A stretch of 64,000 bases of DNA from a virus. The notes beneath the pieces were generated by a model. The model did not search any database, was not told the DNA's origin, and saw nothing but the letters and a program-made list of their open reading frames with translations. The stretch spans positions 1 through 64,000 of the IMG/VR virus record IMGVR_UViG_3300033144_002959, one strand, 5' to 3'. The number at the start of each line of letters is the position of its first letter. Within the stretch, counting starts at the first letter, position 1. Position numbers and translations under genes: made by a program. Shown here in pieces: positions 23,508-31,116 of this stretch.

Positions 23508-24761
23508 TTAAACGTACACGAATTCGTCGGCTGAGGTCTCAGGTAGAATCTCGCTGAAGTCCATGAACGGGGGCGCATCGAAAATCCAGTTGATATAAAA
23601 TTCCATCTGCCCAGCGTCGCGAGCTTTGAGGATATCGACTTTCTTTTTAACGACGTATTCAATACTGCCAACTTCCTTTTCGTACAGCGCCAGAACACAA
23701 CTGCAAATTTGTCCGATAGCATCCGAGCCGCCGATGTTCTCCAGCTCTTTTTCTTTCGCGCCTTTCTTGTTGAACTGGTAGCTCAGCACACACGGAATAT
23801 TCAGCCGGGTCGATACGTCTGACTTGATTGTTTCCAGCGACTCCGCTACCCGCTCGTATCGCTTCGCGTATTTGTCATCGGTCTTCAACAGGTACGCGCC
23901 ATCGATATACAACACGTCCGGTTTCATCTGGTGCACGAGCATTTGAATGTCCTGAACTCTTGCAGTCAGGTTGCCATCGATGATCCAGAATTTATCGTGG
24001 GTGCCCTCCAATGCCGCCATGTCTGTGAGGATTTTCTTGTGTTTCTTTTTTAGAATCTCACCGCGCCTGAGCAGGGTGATCGAAAGTTTTTGGTGCATTG
24101 CCGTGATGCGTTGAATAAGCGGCAGCGGTTTCATTTCCATCGACACGAACATGACTCGCTTATTTTGTTTGTGCCATGCGTGGTGTGCCATTCTCAACAG
24201 CTGATAAGTTTTACCTTGCCCCGGCCTGCCGACGATTGCCATCACGTCGCCGCCGCGTAAACTCCCAATCATTCCGTCGAGTGTCGGATACCCAGTCAGC
24301 ACACCGGGCAGCAAGTGCCCTTTGTTAAGCATCTGAAATTCGGCATCAATAATGTCCGGGCCATCGGTCGCGTAATCCATGATCTGATTCATCGACGTTC
24401 GGGTTGTGATGTTAACCATCATTTCGCGAAACAAATCCAACGCCGCTTCGGGATTCTTTTCGGCCAACTCGATCTGTGCACCTTTCATTGCAGACACAAT
24501 GGTGCGATGCGTGAACCGCTTCACGACATCATCGAAATAATACTCGGGGGTCTCCAGCCCATCGGGCACTTCCATGATCCCGCATGTCTGCGGTTTTGGC
24601 AGTGATCCGTATTTGGCTAAGTGCCCTTGAATCTCATCATATAATTCTAACTCTGGTCCCCGAAACAAACCTTCATGGATGCCCATCCCGAGATACTTTT
24701 CGGTTCCTTTGGGGTCAACCAATAGGCTTGTCAGGAATCGCTTCCCTGACAATACCGCCAC
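23508..24761 (-). CDS. dnaB: Replicative DNA helicase (DnaB-like)
   Basis: 417 residues. A small N-terminal domain precedes the RecA-like core: Walker A VGRPGQGKT (about 178-186), RVMFVSMEMK (motif 1a), Walker B DVLYIDGAYLL, and CVLSYQFNKKG..IGGSDAIGQ (motifs 3 and 4). It unwinds the fork as a ring hexamer with the primase at 12801-13775. It follows the gene at 24776-25303 by 14 bases. Confidence 0.9.
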   Translation of the reverse strand: MAVLSGKRFLTSLLVDPKGTEKYLGMGIHEGLFRGPELELYDEIQGHLAKYGSLPKPQTCGIMEVPDGLETPEYYFDDVVKRFTHRTIVSAMKGAQIELAEKNPEAALDLFREMMVNITTRTSMNQIMDYATDGPDIIDAEFQMLNKGHLLPGVLTGYPTLDGMIGSLRGGDVMAIVGRPGQGKTYQLLRMAHHAWHKQNKRVMFVSMEMKPLPLIQRITAMHQKLSITLLRRGEILKKKHKKILTDMAALEGTHDKFWIIDGNLTARVQDIQMLVHQMKPDVLYIDGAYLLKTDDKYAKRYERVAESLETIKSDVSTRLNIPCVLSYQFNKKGAKEKELENIGGSDAIGQICSCVLALYEKEVGSIEYVVKKKVDILKARDAGQMEFYINWIFDAPPFMDFSEILPETSADEFVYV

Positions 24762-24775
24762 GCCACTGCCTTTTA

Positions 24776-25303
24776 TTATTCGGTCGTGTAAAATTCCCTG
24801 ACGTGCTCGTACAGCATGTTGCCATATGCCTTGCCCATCAGACCCAAGTCTTCGACATACAGGACGGTCGCCTTACCCTTCAGGTGCCGGGAGCTTACGA
24901 CACTGGACAGGTAAGAAATCTGCCACTCCATCAGCTCCGAACCTTCCCGGTAGAAATCTGGAATCAGCAACGCCGTTACGTCAGGCACTTCCATCCTTTT
25001 CGAACTAGCGAACAGCTCACGCAATGGCATGACTTTCGCATCGTGATAGTTCCGCAGGATCGCAGCCGCGATTACTGAACAACGATCCTCCGCTGAATAC
25101 TGTTTTGGACCCAGCAACAGTTCTGCTTTTTGATCGCGCATGTTGGATGGCAGGTTACGAATCCAATCGCAAACTGCATCAGAGCAATACTTCGTTGCCG
25201 ACCTGTGCAACCAGTGTTCGGCAATGTTAGCTCGCTCAGCTACCGTAGGCCACTGCCGAAGCAGGGGCGCGTGGTAGGTTTCATCAATCATTACGGCGTC
25301 CAT
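24776..25303 (-). CDS. Possible helicase loader-like protein
   Basis: 175 residues from MDAVMIDE. The C-terminal part (VLYVEDLGLMGKAYGNMLYEHVREFY) resembles a Walker B/sensor stretch of a DnaC-type loader, but no clear Walker A is visible. Its place between the initiator-like gene and DnaB supports a loading role. The -10 box at 25310-25315 ends seven bases before this ATG, so its message could be leaderless; a TTG further upstream opens a longer frame. Confidence 0.5.
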   Translation of the reverse strand: MDAVMIDETYHAPLLRQWPTVAERANIAEHWLHRSATKYCSDAVCDWIRNLPSNMRDQKAELLLGPKQYSAEDRCSVIAAAILRNYHDAKVMPLRELFASSKRMEVPDVTALLIPDFYREGSELMEWQISYLSSVVSSRHLKGKATVLYVEDLGLMGKAYGNMLYEHVREFYTTE

Positions 25304-25309
25304 ATTCCA

Positions 25310-25340
25310 ATTATATGCCTTCCTACTTCTCAATTGTCAA
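25310..25340 (-). promoter_or_regulatory. Sigma70-like promoter before dnaB operon
   Basis: Minus strand TTGACA (25335-25340) and TATAAT (25310-25315), spacer 19; CATATA at 25312-25317 gives the usual 17. It overlaps the end of the initiator-like gene. Confidence 0.6.
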
Positions 25341-26221
25341 AGTGATTTCCACTCTTTTTCTGTATAATCGACTTCCTTCGGTGCTTCAAATCCAGCAATC
25401 GCGTTCCGCCCCAACACAAATTTCTGTATCACCGGCTTCACTGTGGACTTGATTCCAAACTCTGCATCAGCATATTTTTTGTACTCTGGCCAGAACTTCA
25501 ACGCGATCATTATTCGCACCGGACCAGTCGGACCCAGCTGCTTGATCAGCGTCTTCAATTGCTTCTGATCCTTGTCTGTTAATTCGGGCAGCGTATGATT
25601 CACGTGTCCATACCCCCGCATACATTTTCGCCACCATAATGATATGACGGTTCCGTGGTCTCGATGTTCCATCAAAGTATCGAGCACTTCGCCCTCTTCA
25701 AAATCGAATCCGTTAGCTTTGTCCGGTGTGCCAAGTCCCTGTTCGTCGGCTACCTGCTCTACCGTTTTCGCCTTTGGCGAAATCTCTGTGTTCTTTTGTT
25801 TGGTCTTCTGCGTGTTCTTATGGTTAGAGTCCGCCGTTTTGACGGTATCAGAGTCCGCCATTTTTGCGGTATCAGAGTCCGCCGTTTTGACGGTATGCCC
25901 CTCTCCAAATTTCGGGTGATCATAGTTGATCGAGTACCATTTTGTGCGGTCCTGTTTGTGCTTATTGTATTCGCCAACATCGATCAAACCCTGCTCTCGA
26001 CAGGACACCAAGACCCTTTCCATTTTACGTTTCGACCAATACGGGAATTGCTCACGCCAATCGTTCACTGTGTTGTACACCCACCTTCGGCCATTGACCT
26101 CATGCTTCGATGTCTTCAACCAGTAATGCAGCTGTCCGATAAATTGTGATTCCGGTTCGCCGATCCGGCAGGCCAATTCAACATGAATAACCCGGACCTC
26201 TCCGTCGTGTAGCAAGTGCAT
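25337..26221 (-). CDS. Replication initiator-like protein
   Basis: 294 residues. The N-terminal 110 residues (GEPESQFIGQLHYWLKTS..WVYNTVNDWREQFPYWSKRKMERVLVSCREQGLI) match the winged-helix start of phage O/replisome-organiser proteins. A low-complexity linker contains three VKTADSD-like octads encoded by 24-bp tandem repeats. The C-terminal domain is helical and probably contacts the helicase or loader. Its ribosome site AGGGG can pair with an upstream CCCC. Confidence 0.7.
   Translation of the reverse strand: MHLLHDGEVRVIHVELACRIGEPESQFIGQLHYWLKTSKHEVNGRRWVYNTVNDWREQFPYWSKRKMERVLVSCREQGLIDVGEYNKHKQDRTKWYSINYDHPKFGEGHTVKTADSDTAKMADSDTVKTADSNHKNTQKTKQKNTEISPKAKTVEQVADEQGLGTPDKANGFDFEEGEVLDTLMEHRDHGTVISLWWRKCMRGYGHVNHTLPELTDKDQKQLKTLIKQLGPTGPVRIMIALKFWPEYKKYADAEFGIKSTVKPVIQKFVLGRNAIAGFEAPKEVDYTEKEWKSL
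25826..25897. repeat. Three 24-bp tandem repeats (candidate origin iterons)
   Basis: Units 25826-25849, 25850-25873 and 25874-25897, consensus AGAGTCCGCCGTTTTGACGG plus TATC. Repeats 1 and 3 differ only at the last base; repeat 2 has three changes. They lie in the initiator-like gene, like the iterons of the lambda O gene. Confidence 0.65.
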
Positions 26222-26227
26222 TTTGTG

Positions 26228-26245
26228 CCCCTAATAAAAATGGGG
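26228..26245 (-). promoter_or_regulatory. Hairpin covering a ribosome site
   Basis: Minus strand CCCC-ATTTTTATTA-GGGG; the GGGG is the Shine-Dalgarno of the initiator-like gene (ATG at 26221). Pairing would lower its translation. The rest of the gap to 26318 holds further short stems, including GCTG/CAGC. Confidence 0.4.
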
Positions 26246-26317
26246 AGCCGAGTGTAGTTTCCCAACAGAGAAAACCCGGCCCCCCTACGTGCTGCCTTTC
26301 AGCAACAGCGCGACAAA

Positions 26318-26893
26318 TTAAATATCTGCCGTGTCGTCGTCTTCATCGGCACCGGGGAACGCTACAATGTCCGCAGTATCTTTTCCGTTGCCTGACGACT
26401 TGCTCTTATGCTGTTCAATACTGTCTTCGACCAGCGTCACGATTCCTTTGTAACCATCATTCAGGAATTTCAACGCATCCTTCGCATCGAACAGTTTGAT
26501 TGGCGCGACCTTTCCGATCACGTCGTCAAGCATTTGGCTGGTATTATCCAACGCATCCTTCATGACTTGCTCTCTGAACTCCCAGCCGAAACTCGACTCT
26601 CGCATTAGCATGGTCGAGAACCGGGTTGGACTCCGCTTGCTCCACGGAACTTCGGGGAATGTTTCAAGCATCGATTGTGCTTCGGCTTCGGGAACCTTGC
26701 TAATGTCTTCGGCAGTCTGTGCCTTTTGCATTCGCAGGCGAAAACCGTATTGTGCCTGATCAGGTCCGATCATAAGCAGCGGTTTGATACCAAGTACGTA
26801 TCCATTCTGTCGGGCGATTACGAGATAGTCTTCGTTGCCCTCACTGCCCGCAATCATCGTTCGTTCTTTCTTTGTCGCGCTCTTCTTAGCCAT
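26318..26893 (-). CDS. Hypothetical protein with acidic tail
   Basis: 191 residues from MAKKSATKKER, fixed by GGAGGCAATTGCT. The middle carries DYLVIARQNGYVLGIKPLLMIGPDQAQYGFRL (beta-rich); the C-terminus ends DEDDDTADI. An acidic tail of this kind is seen in some phage DNA-binding proteins, but no family is recognised. Own promoter at 26933-26961. Confidence 0.55.
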   Translation of the reverse strand: MAKKSATKKERTMIAGSEGNEDYLVIARQNGYVLGIKPLLMIGPDQAQYGFRLRMQKAQTAEDISKVPEAEAQSMLETFPEVPWSKRSPTRFSTMLMRESSFGWEFREQVMKDALDNTSQMLDDVIGKVAPIKLFDAKDALKFLNDGYKGIVTLVEDSIEQHKSKSSGNGKDTADIVAFPGADEDDDTADI

Positions 26894-26932
26894 AGCAATT
26901 GCCTCCATGAATTTTGAATTGCTGATTCTATA

Positions 26933-26961
26933 ATCGTATCCTACTCAATCCAGTTTGTCAA
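26933..26961 (-). promoter_or_regulatory. Sigma70-like promoter
   Basis: Minus strand TTGACA (26956-26961), 17-base spacer, TACGAT (26933-26938). It lies at the end of the gene 26945-27172 and serves the gene at 26318-26893. Confidence 0.65.
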
Positions 26962-27172
26962 ATTTTGTTTTGACCTCGATTACAATCCTGTTTTCCTGTG
27001 TACGAACCTCATACCAATTTGAGATTTTCATTACCAGACTGGCGATTTCTTTTTTCATTCTGTTCCGTACCCGATCCTGCGCAGCTGCGATTTCTTCATC
27101 CACAATCACATTGATCCGGGCGCGTACCTCGGCCTGTATCGCCTTCTCAAATCCGTCCAGTAAAGCGCTCAC
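26945..27172 (-). CDS. Small coiled-coil hypothetical protein
   Basis: 75 residues, one long charged helix (EEIAAAQDRVRNRMKKEIASLV) followed by a short beta segment. Start overlaps the previous stop. No family recognised. Confidence 0.55.
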   Translation of the reverse strand: MSALLDGFEKAIQAEVRARINVIVDEEIAAAQDRVRNRMKKEIASLVMKISNWYEVRTQENRIVIEVKTKFDKLD

Positions 27173-27399
27173 CAGTCGTACTCTTCGGCCATGTAAATTG
27201 TATCGGCAAATATTTCACCGTTTGAAAAACTACCCTTAATGAAAATCTTATATTCATCTGGCGGAAACAAATCCAGCACGGCCTGCGTCGCCGGTACGTT
27301 CCCCATGATGCTCCGGTCTTCGTTGTAAATCATGACCGGTGGATTCTCTTCGTTACTTACCAGCGCCCGCTGCACCTTAAAAATTTCACCCGTTGTCAT
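27169..27399 (-). CDS. Small hypothetical protein
   Basis: 76 residues. Pattern PPVMIYNEDRSIMGNVPATQAVLDLFPPDEYKIFIKGSF, a small beta/alpha fold not recognised. Start overlaps the AAA+ gene end and its stop overlaps the next start, so it belongs to the AAA+ operon. Confidence 0.55.
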   Translation of the reverse strand: MTTGEIFKVQRALVSNEENPPVMIYNEDRSIMGNVPATQAVLDLFPPDEYKIFIKGSFSNGEIFADTIYMAEEYDW

Positions 27400-28531
27400 C
27401 GTCTTCCTCCAGTAAATGTTGACGCACCACGTTCAGCACTTCCGCCGTAACCTGTGCGTGTGTGGTAGCGGTCAAGGTATCGAAGTCGCCCCAGTTCATA
27501 ACGACGTCATCGATGCCCAGTGAATCGAGCAGCCCGACCACATAATTCGCAATCTCGTCTTTCTCCAGTGGCCCAAAGCATATACGTCGATCTATCCTAC
27601 CGGGCCTCACAAGCTCCGTAGGGAGCTTTTCTTCGTCATTAGTGGTCATGATAGTGAGTACGCGAGAACGGTGCTCCTGAAGCCACCAGAGTAGCCCTGC
27701 GAGCAAGTTAGCGGTAACGCCGGAGTCATCTGTGCCCTGAAACAATTTCTCGACTTCATCGATCAACATTACGCACGGTTCATTCTGACTGACCACCTGT
27801 AACGCTCGCCGCAAATTCTGCTCGGACTCACCGACATATTTCGATTGCAGCGCCCCGACATCGAGCCTGAACAGAGTCATCTTCAATTGACCAGCAATAT
27901 ATTTTGCCGCCATCGTTTTACCAGTACCGGGAATCCCGGCCATCAGCAATCCTCGGGGCTGTAATCGGTTGTCATATTCTTTGGTGTGCAAAAATGCCCC
28001 GGTGTGTTTCAACCACGCATCAATCTCATCATTGATTTCGTAATGCTCCAGCTCCGTATTCACAGTCTGTACACCGGGCACAACCTGCGCCGTAGTCTGA
28101 CGCACGTGCCGAATCGTTTCGACCGTCAGCTCATCAAACATTGTCTGTGACAACCGCGCCACTTCATCAACCTGCTTGAGCGTCAATCCGGTCATCGCCG
28201 AAATCAACTCGGGGGTCTCCCCAAGTTTCACGTGGAACTCGTCGTGCAATTTGTTACGTATCATTTTGCCCGGTACCGGAATCTCACCGGCATTAAATGC
28301 TGCCGGGATCGGCTCATCGGGATTGACAATAACCAGACAACATTCTTCGTGCTGGTTCTGCATCGCAACCTCGCCATAATTCTTATCGGGATCAGAACCG
28401 AATTCGATTTGGTAGTCCCCGTTAAATGATCCGGCCCCTGACAGGCTCAGCACGATTGCCTTGGCATTGAGCACGTCGGTTGTCGTGCATGTGATCAGGG
28501 GGATTCGGGCACCCAGCGCTGCCTTTAACAT
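27386..28531 (-). CDS. AAA+ ATPase
   Basis: About 381 residues. N-terminal 190 residues are unassigned and may choose the substrate. The AAA+ core has Walker A GIPGTGKT, Walker B CVMLIDEVEKLF, sensor 1 LTIMTTNDEEKLP and an arginine finger in LVRPGRIDRRICFG, as in classical FtsH/Cdc48-type AAA proteins. There is no protease domain. It probably remodels a protein complex. The start used is ATG at 28529-28531, overlapping the previous stop. Confidence 0.8.
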   Translation of the reverse strand: MLKAALGARIPLITCTTTDVLNAKAIVLSLSGAGSFNGDYQIEFGSDPDKNYGEVAMQNQHEECCLVIVNPDEPIPAAFNAGEIPVPGKMIRNKLHDEFHVKLGETPELISAMTGLTLKQVDEVARLSQTMFDELTVETIRHVRQTTAQVVPGVQTVNTELEHYEINDEIDAWLKHTGAFLHTKEYDNRLQPRGLLMAGIPGTGKTMAAKYIAGQLKMTLFRLDVGALQSKYVGESEQNLRRALQVVSQNEPCVMLIDEVEKLFQGTDDSGVTANLLAGLLWWLQEHRSRVLTIMTTNDEEKLPTELVRPGRIDRRICFGPLEKDEIANYVVGLLDSLGIDDVVMNWGDFDTLTATTHAQVTAEVLNVVRQHLLEEDDDNG

Positions 28532-28737
28532 GCCGGTGCCCACACTTTTTCGGCGTCACGTTCACAAGCCAGCCGCTGCACTTCAGTCAGCTCTACATCA
28601 GTTATCTCAACTTCCTCGGCTGGCTCTAGCCACTTGCGCTGGCCATCGAAGTAAATGACTTTGATGATAAAGCTGCCATAAAAGTATTGTAGTTTTTGAA
28701 CAATGCGAGGCACCCCCTCGCGGTCAACTAAAATCAT
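28525..28737 (-). CDS. Small hypothetical protein
   Basis: 70 residues from MILVDREGV, chosen because GGAGG lies five bases upstream. Beta-rich (KLQYFYGSFIIKVIYFDG). It is the first gene after promoter 28762-28790 and precedes the AAA+ ATPase. Function unknown. Confidence 0.55.
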   Translation of the reverse strand: MILVDREGVPRIVQKLQYFYGSFIIKVIYFDGQRKWLEPAEEVEITDVELTEVQRLACERDAEKVWAPAC

Positions 28738-28761
28738 ACCGCCCTCCGTGCAATGCCCAGC

Positions 28762-28790
28762 AGTGTAGCCCACTGATTCTAATTTGTCAA
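28762..28790 (-). promoter_or_regulatory. Sigma70-like promoter of AAA+ operon
   Basis: Minus strand TTGACA (28785-28790), 17-base spacer, TACACT (28762-28767). Confidence 0.7.
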
Positions 28791-28803
28791 AGAGAAACTA
28801 ACC

Positions 28804-28819
28804 GTCCAATCAATTGGAC
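28804..28819. repeat. 16-bp near-palindrome, CA centre
   Basis: Exact GTCCAATCAATTGGAC overlapping the stop of the sulfotransferase gene, 14 bases upstream of promoter 28762-28790. Confidence 0.8.
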
Positions 28820-29397
28820 AGCAGGCCCTTCCATTCTTTTTTCCAATCGCTCGTTGGCGGCGACTCATACCAACCGCCCATGTCAGAAATCTTCTGCCAC
28901 AGTTTGTAGTCTTCAGCAAATTTATCCGCCGCTACTTTCTTCACCAGCGGATTTTCGTAATACGTTTCCCAAGGATCATGCTTAGACCTGCGACGATGCT
29001 GGGTCCGGTTGTACAACTTCGTGCCTTTGAACTTTTCAAGCTCTCGCAAGCCCACTTCATTAAGCGTTTCCAGAGTACCGATGTACAACCGCCCCGAAGG
29101 TTCCAGCTCAGTCCAATCGATTACCTGCTGAATGCCATAAATCTGTGGCTCGAAATGGTGATCCATTTCTTCATTCGTCAGCTTGCATATTTTAGGTACG
29201 AACAAATCGAAGGTTTCATGCCTGACCAGATCAGACCACCCTGAGACAAGCCTAGCGAGCGGGTGACGGACAAAGAACACAAACCGATGTAACGGGTAGC
29301 CCCCCCGTGCTCCGGGCCGTAGGGCGGCTCCTAGTGTGCTGGAGCCAACTTTCTTGACCAGAGCATACCGGGTACTCCGATCATCAAAGTGCTCCAT
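28810..29397 (-). CDS. Second sulfotransferase family 2-like protein
   Basis: 195 residues. KKVGSSTLGAALRPG fits the PAPS 5' loop and VRHPLARLVSGWSDL the 3'-phosphate motif; HDPWETYYENP near the C-terminus is shared with the copy at 253-870. Lies after the lysis cassette, starting one base after the Rz1 stop (TAAATG). The acceptor could be a tail fibre, capsule sugar or lipid; no sequence evidence decides. Confidence 0.75.
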   Translation of the reverse strand: MEHFDDRSTRYALVKKVGSSTLGAALRPGARGGYPLHRFVFFVRHPLARLVSGWSDLVRHETFDLFVPKICKLTNEEMDHHFEPQIYGIQQVIDWTELEPSGRLYIGTLETLNEVGLRELEKFKGTKLYNRTQHRRRSKHDPWETYYENPLVKKVAADKFAEDYKLWQKISDMGGWYESPPTSDWKKEWKGLLSN

Positions 29398-29700
29398 TTA
29401 CCGAAGACTCTCCAGCAACTCCACCAGCGCGGTGTGGCGAGAATGACATTTGCCCGCCTCTTCCATGTTCTCACCATGAACCATAGCAATCGTTTCCAGA
29501 TCACCCGGCCCATAGTTATCGTTCATGGGTTTGCATTTTTTAGTCAGGCTCGGTGGCAACTCCGGCACTACCGTCCGTTCCTCCACGACTCGCACGGGCT
29601 TGACTGCTGAACAAGCCTGCAAGCTCAGGAAGACTAGAGCACTCAGGATGAACAGTAACGATTTTCTCGATGATCTTTGGAACTTCTTTCTCAACGACAC
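29398..29700 (-). CDS. Rz1-like outer-membrane spanin
   Basis: About 100 residues. Starts within the Rz gene in another frame, probably at a GTG after GAGAGGG. A basic N-terminus, a hydrophobic stretch LLFILSALVFLSLQAC with lipobox and acylated Cys, then a Pro-containing linker. This is the outer-membrane lipoprotein partner of Rz. It extends past the end of Rz. The exact start is uncertain. Confidence 0.7.
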   Translation of the reverse strand: MSLRKKFQRSSRKSLLFILSALVFLSLQACSAVKPVRVVEERTVVPELPPSLTKKCKPMNDNYGPGDLETIAMVHGENMEEAGKCHSRHTALVELLESLR

Positions 29701-29935
29701 GGACCCTCTCCACGATTCGTTCTTCAATAACAATGGTGCCTTCAGCAGCGTCAACGATAGCTGTCCATTTGACCTTCTCTTCTTCGCGAATCTCTTCTCT
29801 GACAGCTTCAATCTCAGCTTCCTGCGAAGTCACCGCAGCGTTCCACCCCGCATCATAAATCGCACCGTGGCCCCATTTCATTCCGGCCAGTAATATAGTA
29901 GCCAATGCCACGTATGCCCAAATTTTAAGACCCAT
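29540..29935 (-). CDS. Rz-like inner-membrane spanin
   Basis: 131 residues. N-terminal transmembrane segment (WAYVALATILLAGMKW) and a long charged periplasmic coiled coil (REEIREEEKVKW..VERVRVVEKEV). Start in TGATG overlapping the holin stop. Together with the embedded Rz1 it fuses the two membranes at lysis. Confidence 0.75.
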   Translation of the reverse strand: MGLKIWAYVALATILLAGMKWGHGAIYDAGWNAAVTSQEAEIEAVREEIREEEKVKWTAIVDAAEGTIVIEERIVERVRVVEKEVPKIIEKIVTVHPECSSLPELAGLFSSQARASRGGTDGSAGVATEPD

Positions 29936-30240
29936 CACCCGTCTCCAGATTGCTTACTCGATGAACCATTCCAATAACTCTGCGTTAATTCCTTCAACAC
30001 TTTCGTCAAGATACCCAGAATGATAGCGGGAAATCCTGCGGTTGCCGCTGCCGCCACCGACCCAACAATAGGGTCAGTCGGCAAGTCATCCCAGTTAACA
30101 GCCATAAACCACTCAACAACGAAATACCACGCAGCAATAAAAAACGTGTAGTACACAATCAGAATGATACGAGGCACCACCCGATAACAGTTAATCATGT
30201 CGGCAAAGAACCGGCACATCTTTTCACGTTCAGGCGTCAT
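29935..30240 (-). CDS. Putative holin
   Basis: 101 residues with two hydrophobic segments (IILIVYYTFFIAAWYFVVEWF and VGSVAAAATAGFPAIILGIL) and a charged, Ser-rich tail. Placed between amidase and Rz, the normal place for a holin. Identification is by position and membrane layout. Confidence 0.7.
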   Translation of the reverse strand: MTPEREKMCRFFADMINCYRVVPRIILIVYYTFFIAAWYFVVEWFMAVNWDDLPTDPIVGSVAAAATAGFPAIILGILTKVLKELTQSYWNGSSSKQSGDG

Positions 30241-30251
30241 CGTCTTTCCCC

Positions 30252-30902
30252 TTATTTAATGCCACTAGGGCGATCCTCCGGGGGCAAATTATGCAGCTGG
30301 TGTTTACGGTCAGCCAACGTGTACATTGCGCTGCAAATGCCTGCACAAGCAGCCTCACGACGAGCTTGTATATTTTCAATCTGTGCAATGAAATCTGGCT
30401 CTAGGATCAAACTCGCGCACCGCGTCTTCGCGAGAAAGTAATCGGGATTCTCGTCACCGTCAACATCACCGGGGAAGTCGATCACACCGGGCCTATCCAT
30501 CTTGTACCAACCTTCTTTGACCCCACGATTCTTTACCTGCATCGCACTGAAGATTTCTTTGTTGACAAACTTACCAGCCTCTCTGCCTGCACTAGAGCCG
30601 GGGTAAAACAAAGTTTCGCAACCGCTAATATTTGGGTCTCCCGCTGCATTGAAGTGCACTTCTATTGCGATATCAACGCCCTTGATCGCGTTAATCTGTT
30701 TGACCTTCTCTCGCAGCGATCCGGTATCAACTCGCTTCGGAATAAAATGGATATTAGGACTGCCCTGATCCCACGAACCAAGCAGCTCAATAATTTTGTC
30801 CTGCCACAATACCGCCTCATCGTACTCGTTAGCTTCTTTGTACGACGCGCCCTTGGCGTCAGGGTTATGGCCTGCCGAAACCGCTACTGTAAAAGCTGTC
30901 AT
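30252..30902 (-). CDS. Endolysin, amidase_3 type
   Basis: 216 residues. Zinc and catalytic motifs: VSAGHNP (His), a Glu in KEANEYDEA, IEVHFNA (His), and the last Glu in SLILEPDF. It hydrolyses the amide link between MurNAc and L-Ala. No cell-wall binding domain and no signal peptide, so it depends on the holin. Confidence 0.85.
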   Translation of the reverse strand: MTAFTVAVSAGHNPDAKGASYKEANEYDEAVLWQDKIIELLGSWDQGSPNIHFIPKRVDTGSLREKVKQINAIKGVDIAIEVHFNAAGDPNISGCETLFYPGSSAGREAGKFVNKEIFSAMQVKNRGVKEGWYKMDRPGVIDFPGDVDGDENPDYFLAKTRCASLILEPDFIAQIENIQARREAACAGICSAMYTLADRKHQLHNLPPEDRPSGIK

Positions 30903-31108
30903 CGTCTTAACAATTTCCTCAAGTTCACCAGCTCAGTATCGTGCCGGTGACAACAAGAATTCATGTACTCCAACTCCCACGATTGAGCATCTTTACCGCT
31001 TTCATCTTCGAACGCAAACGTGTTGGTTTCATTCTGCACAGATTGCAACTCGCCTCCGTGCATTTTAATGAACGCAGCCAACCCCAACTTTCTCGTCTCT
31101 ACAATCAT
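30899..31108 (-). CDS. Small DUF5659-like protein
   Basis: 69 residues. KLGLAAFIKMHGGELQS..F..WELEYMNSCCHRHDTELVNLRKLL resembles the DUF5659 family seen in many phages. Role unknown. It lies between fibre and lysis genes and overlaps the endolysin start. Confidence 0.65.
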   Translation of the reverse strand: MIVETRKLGLAAFIKMHGGELQSVQNETNTFAFEDESGKDAQSWELEYMNSCCHRHDTELVNLRKLLRR

Positions 31109-31116
31109 GTCTCAAC

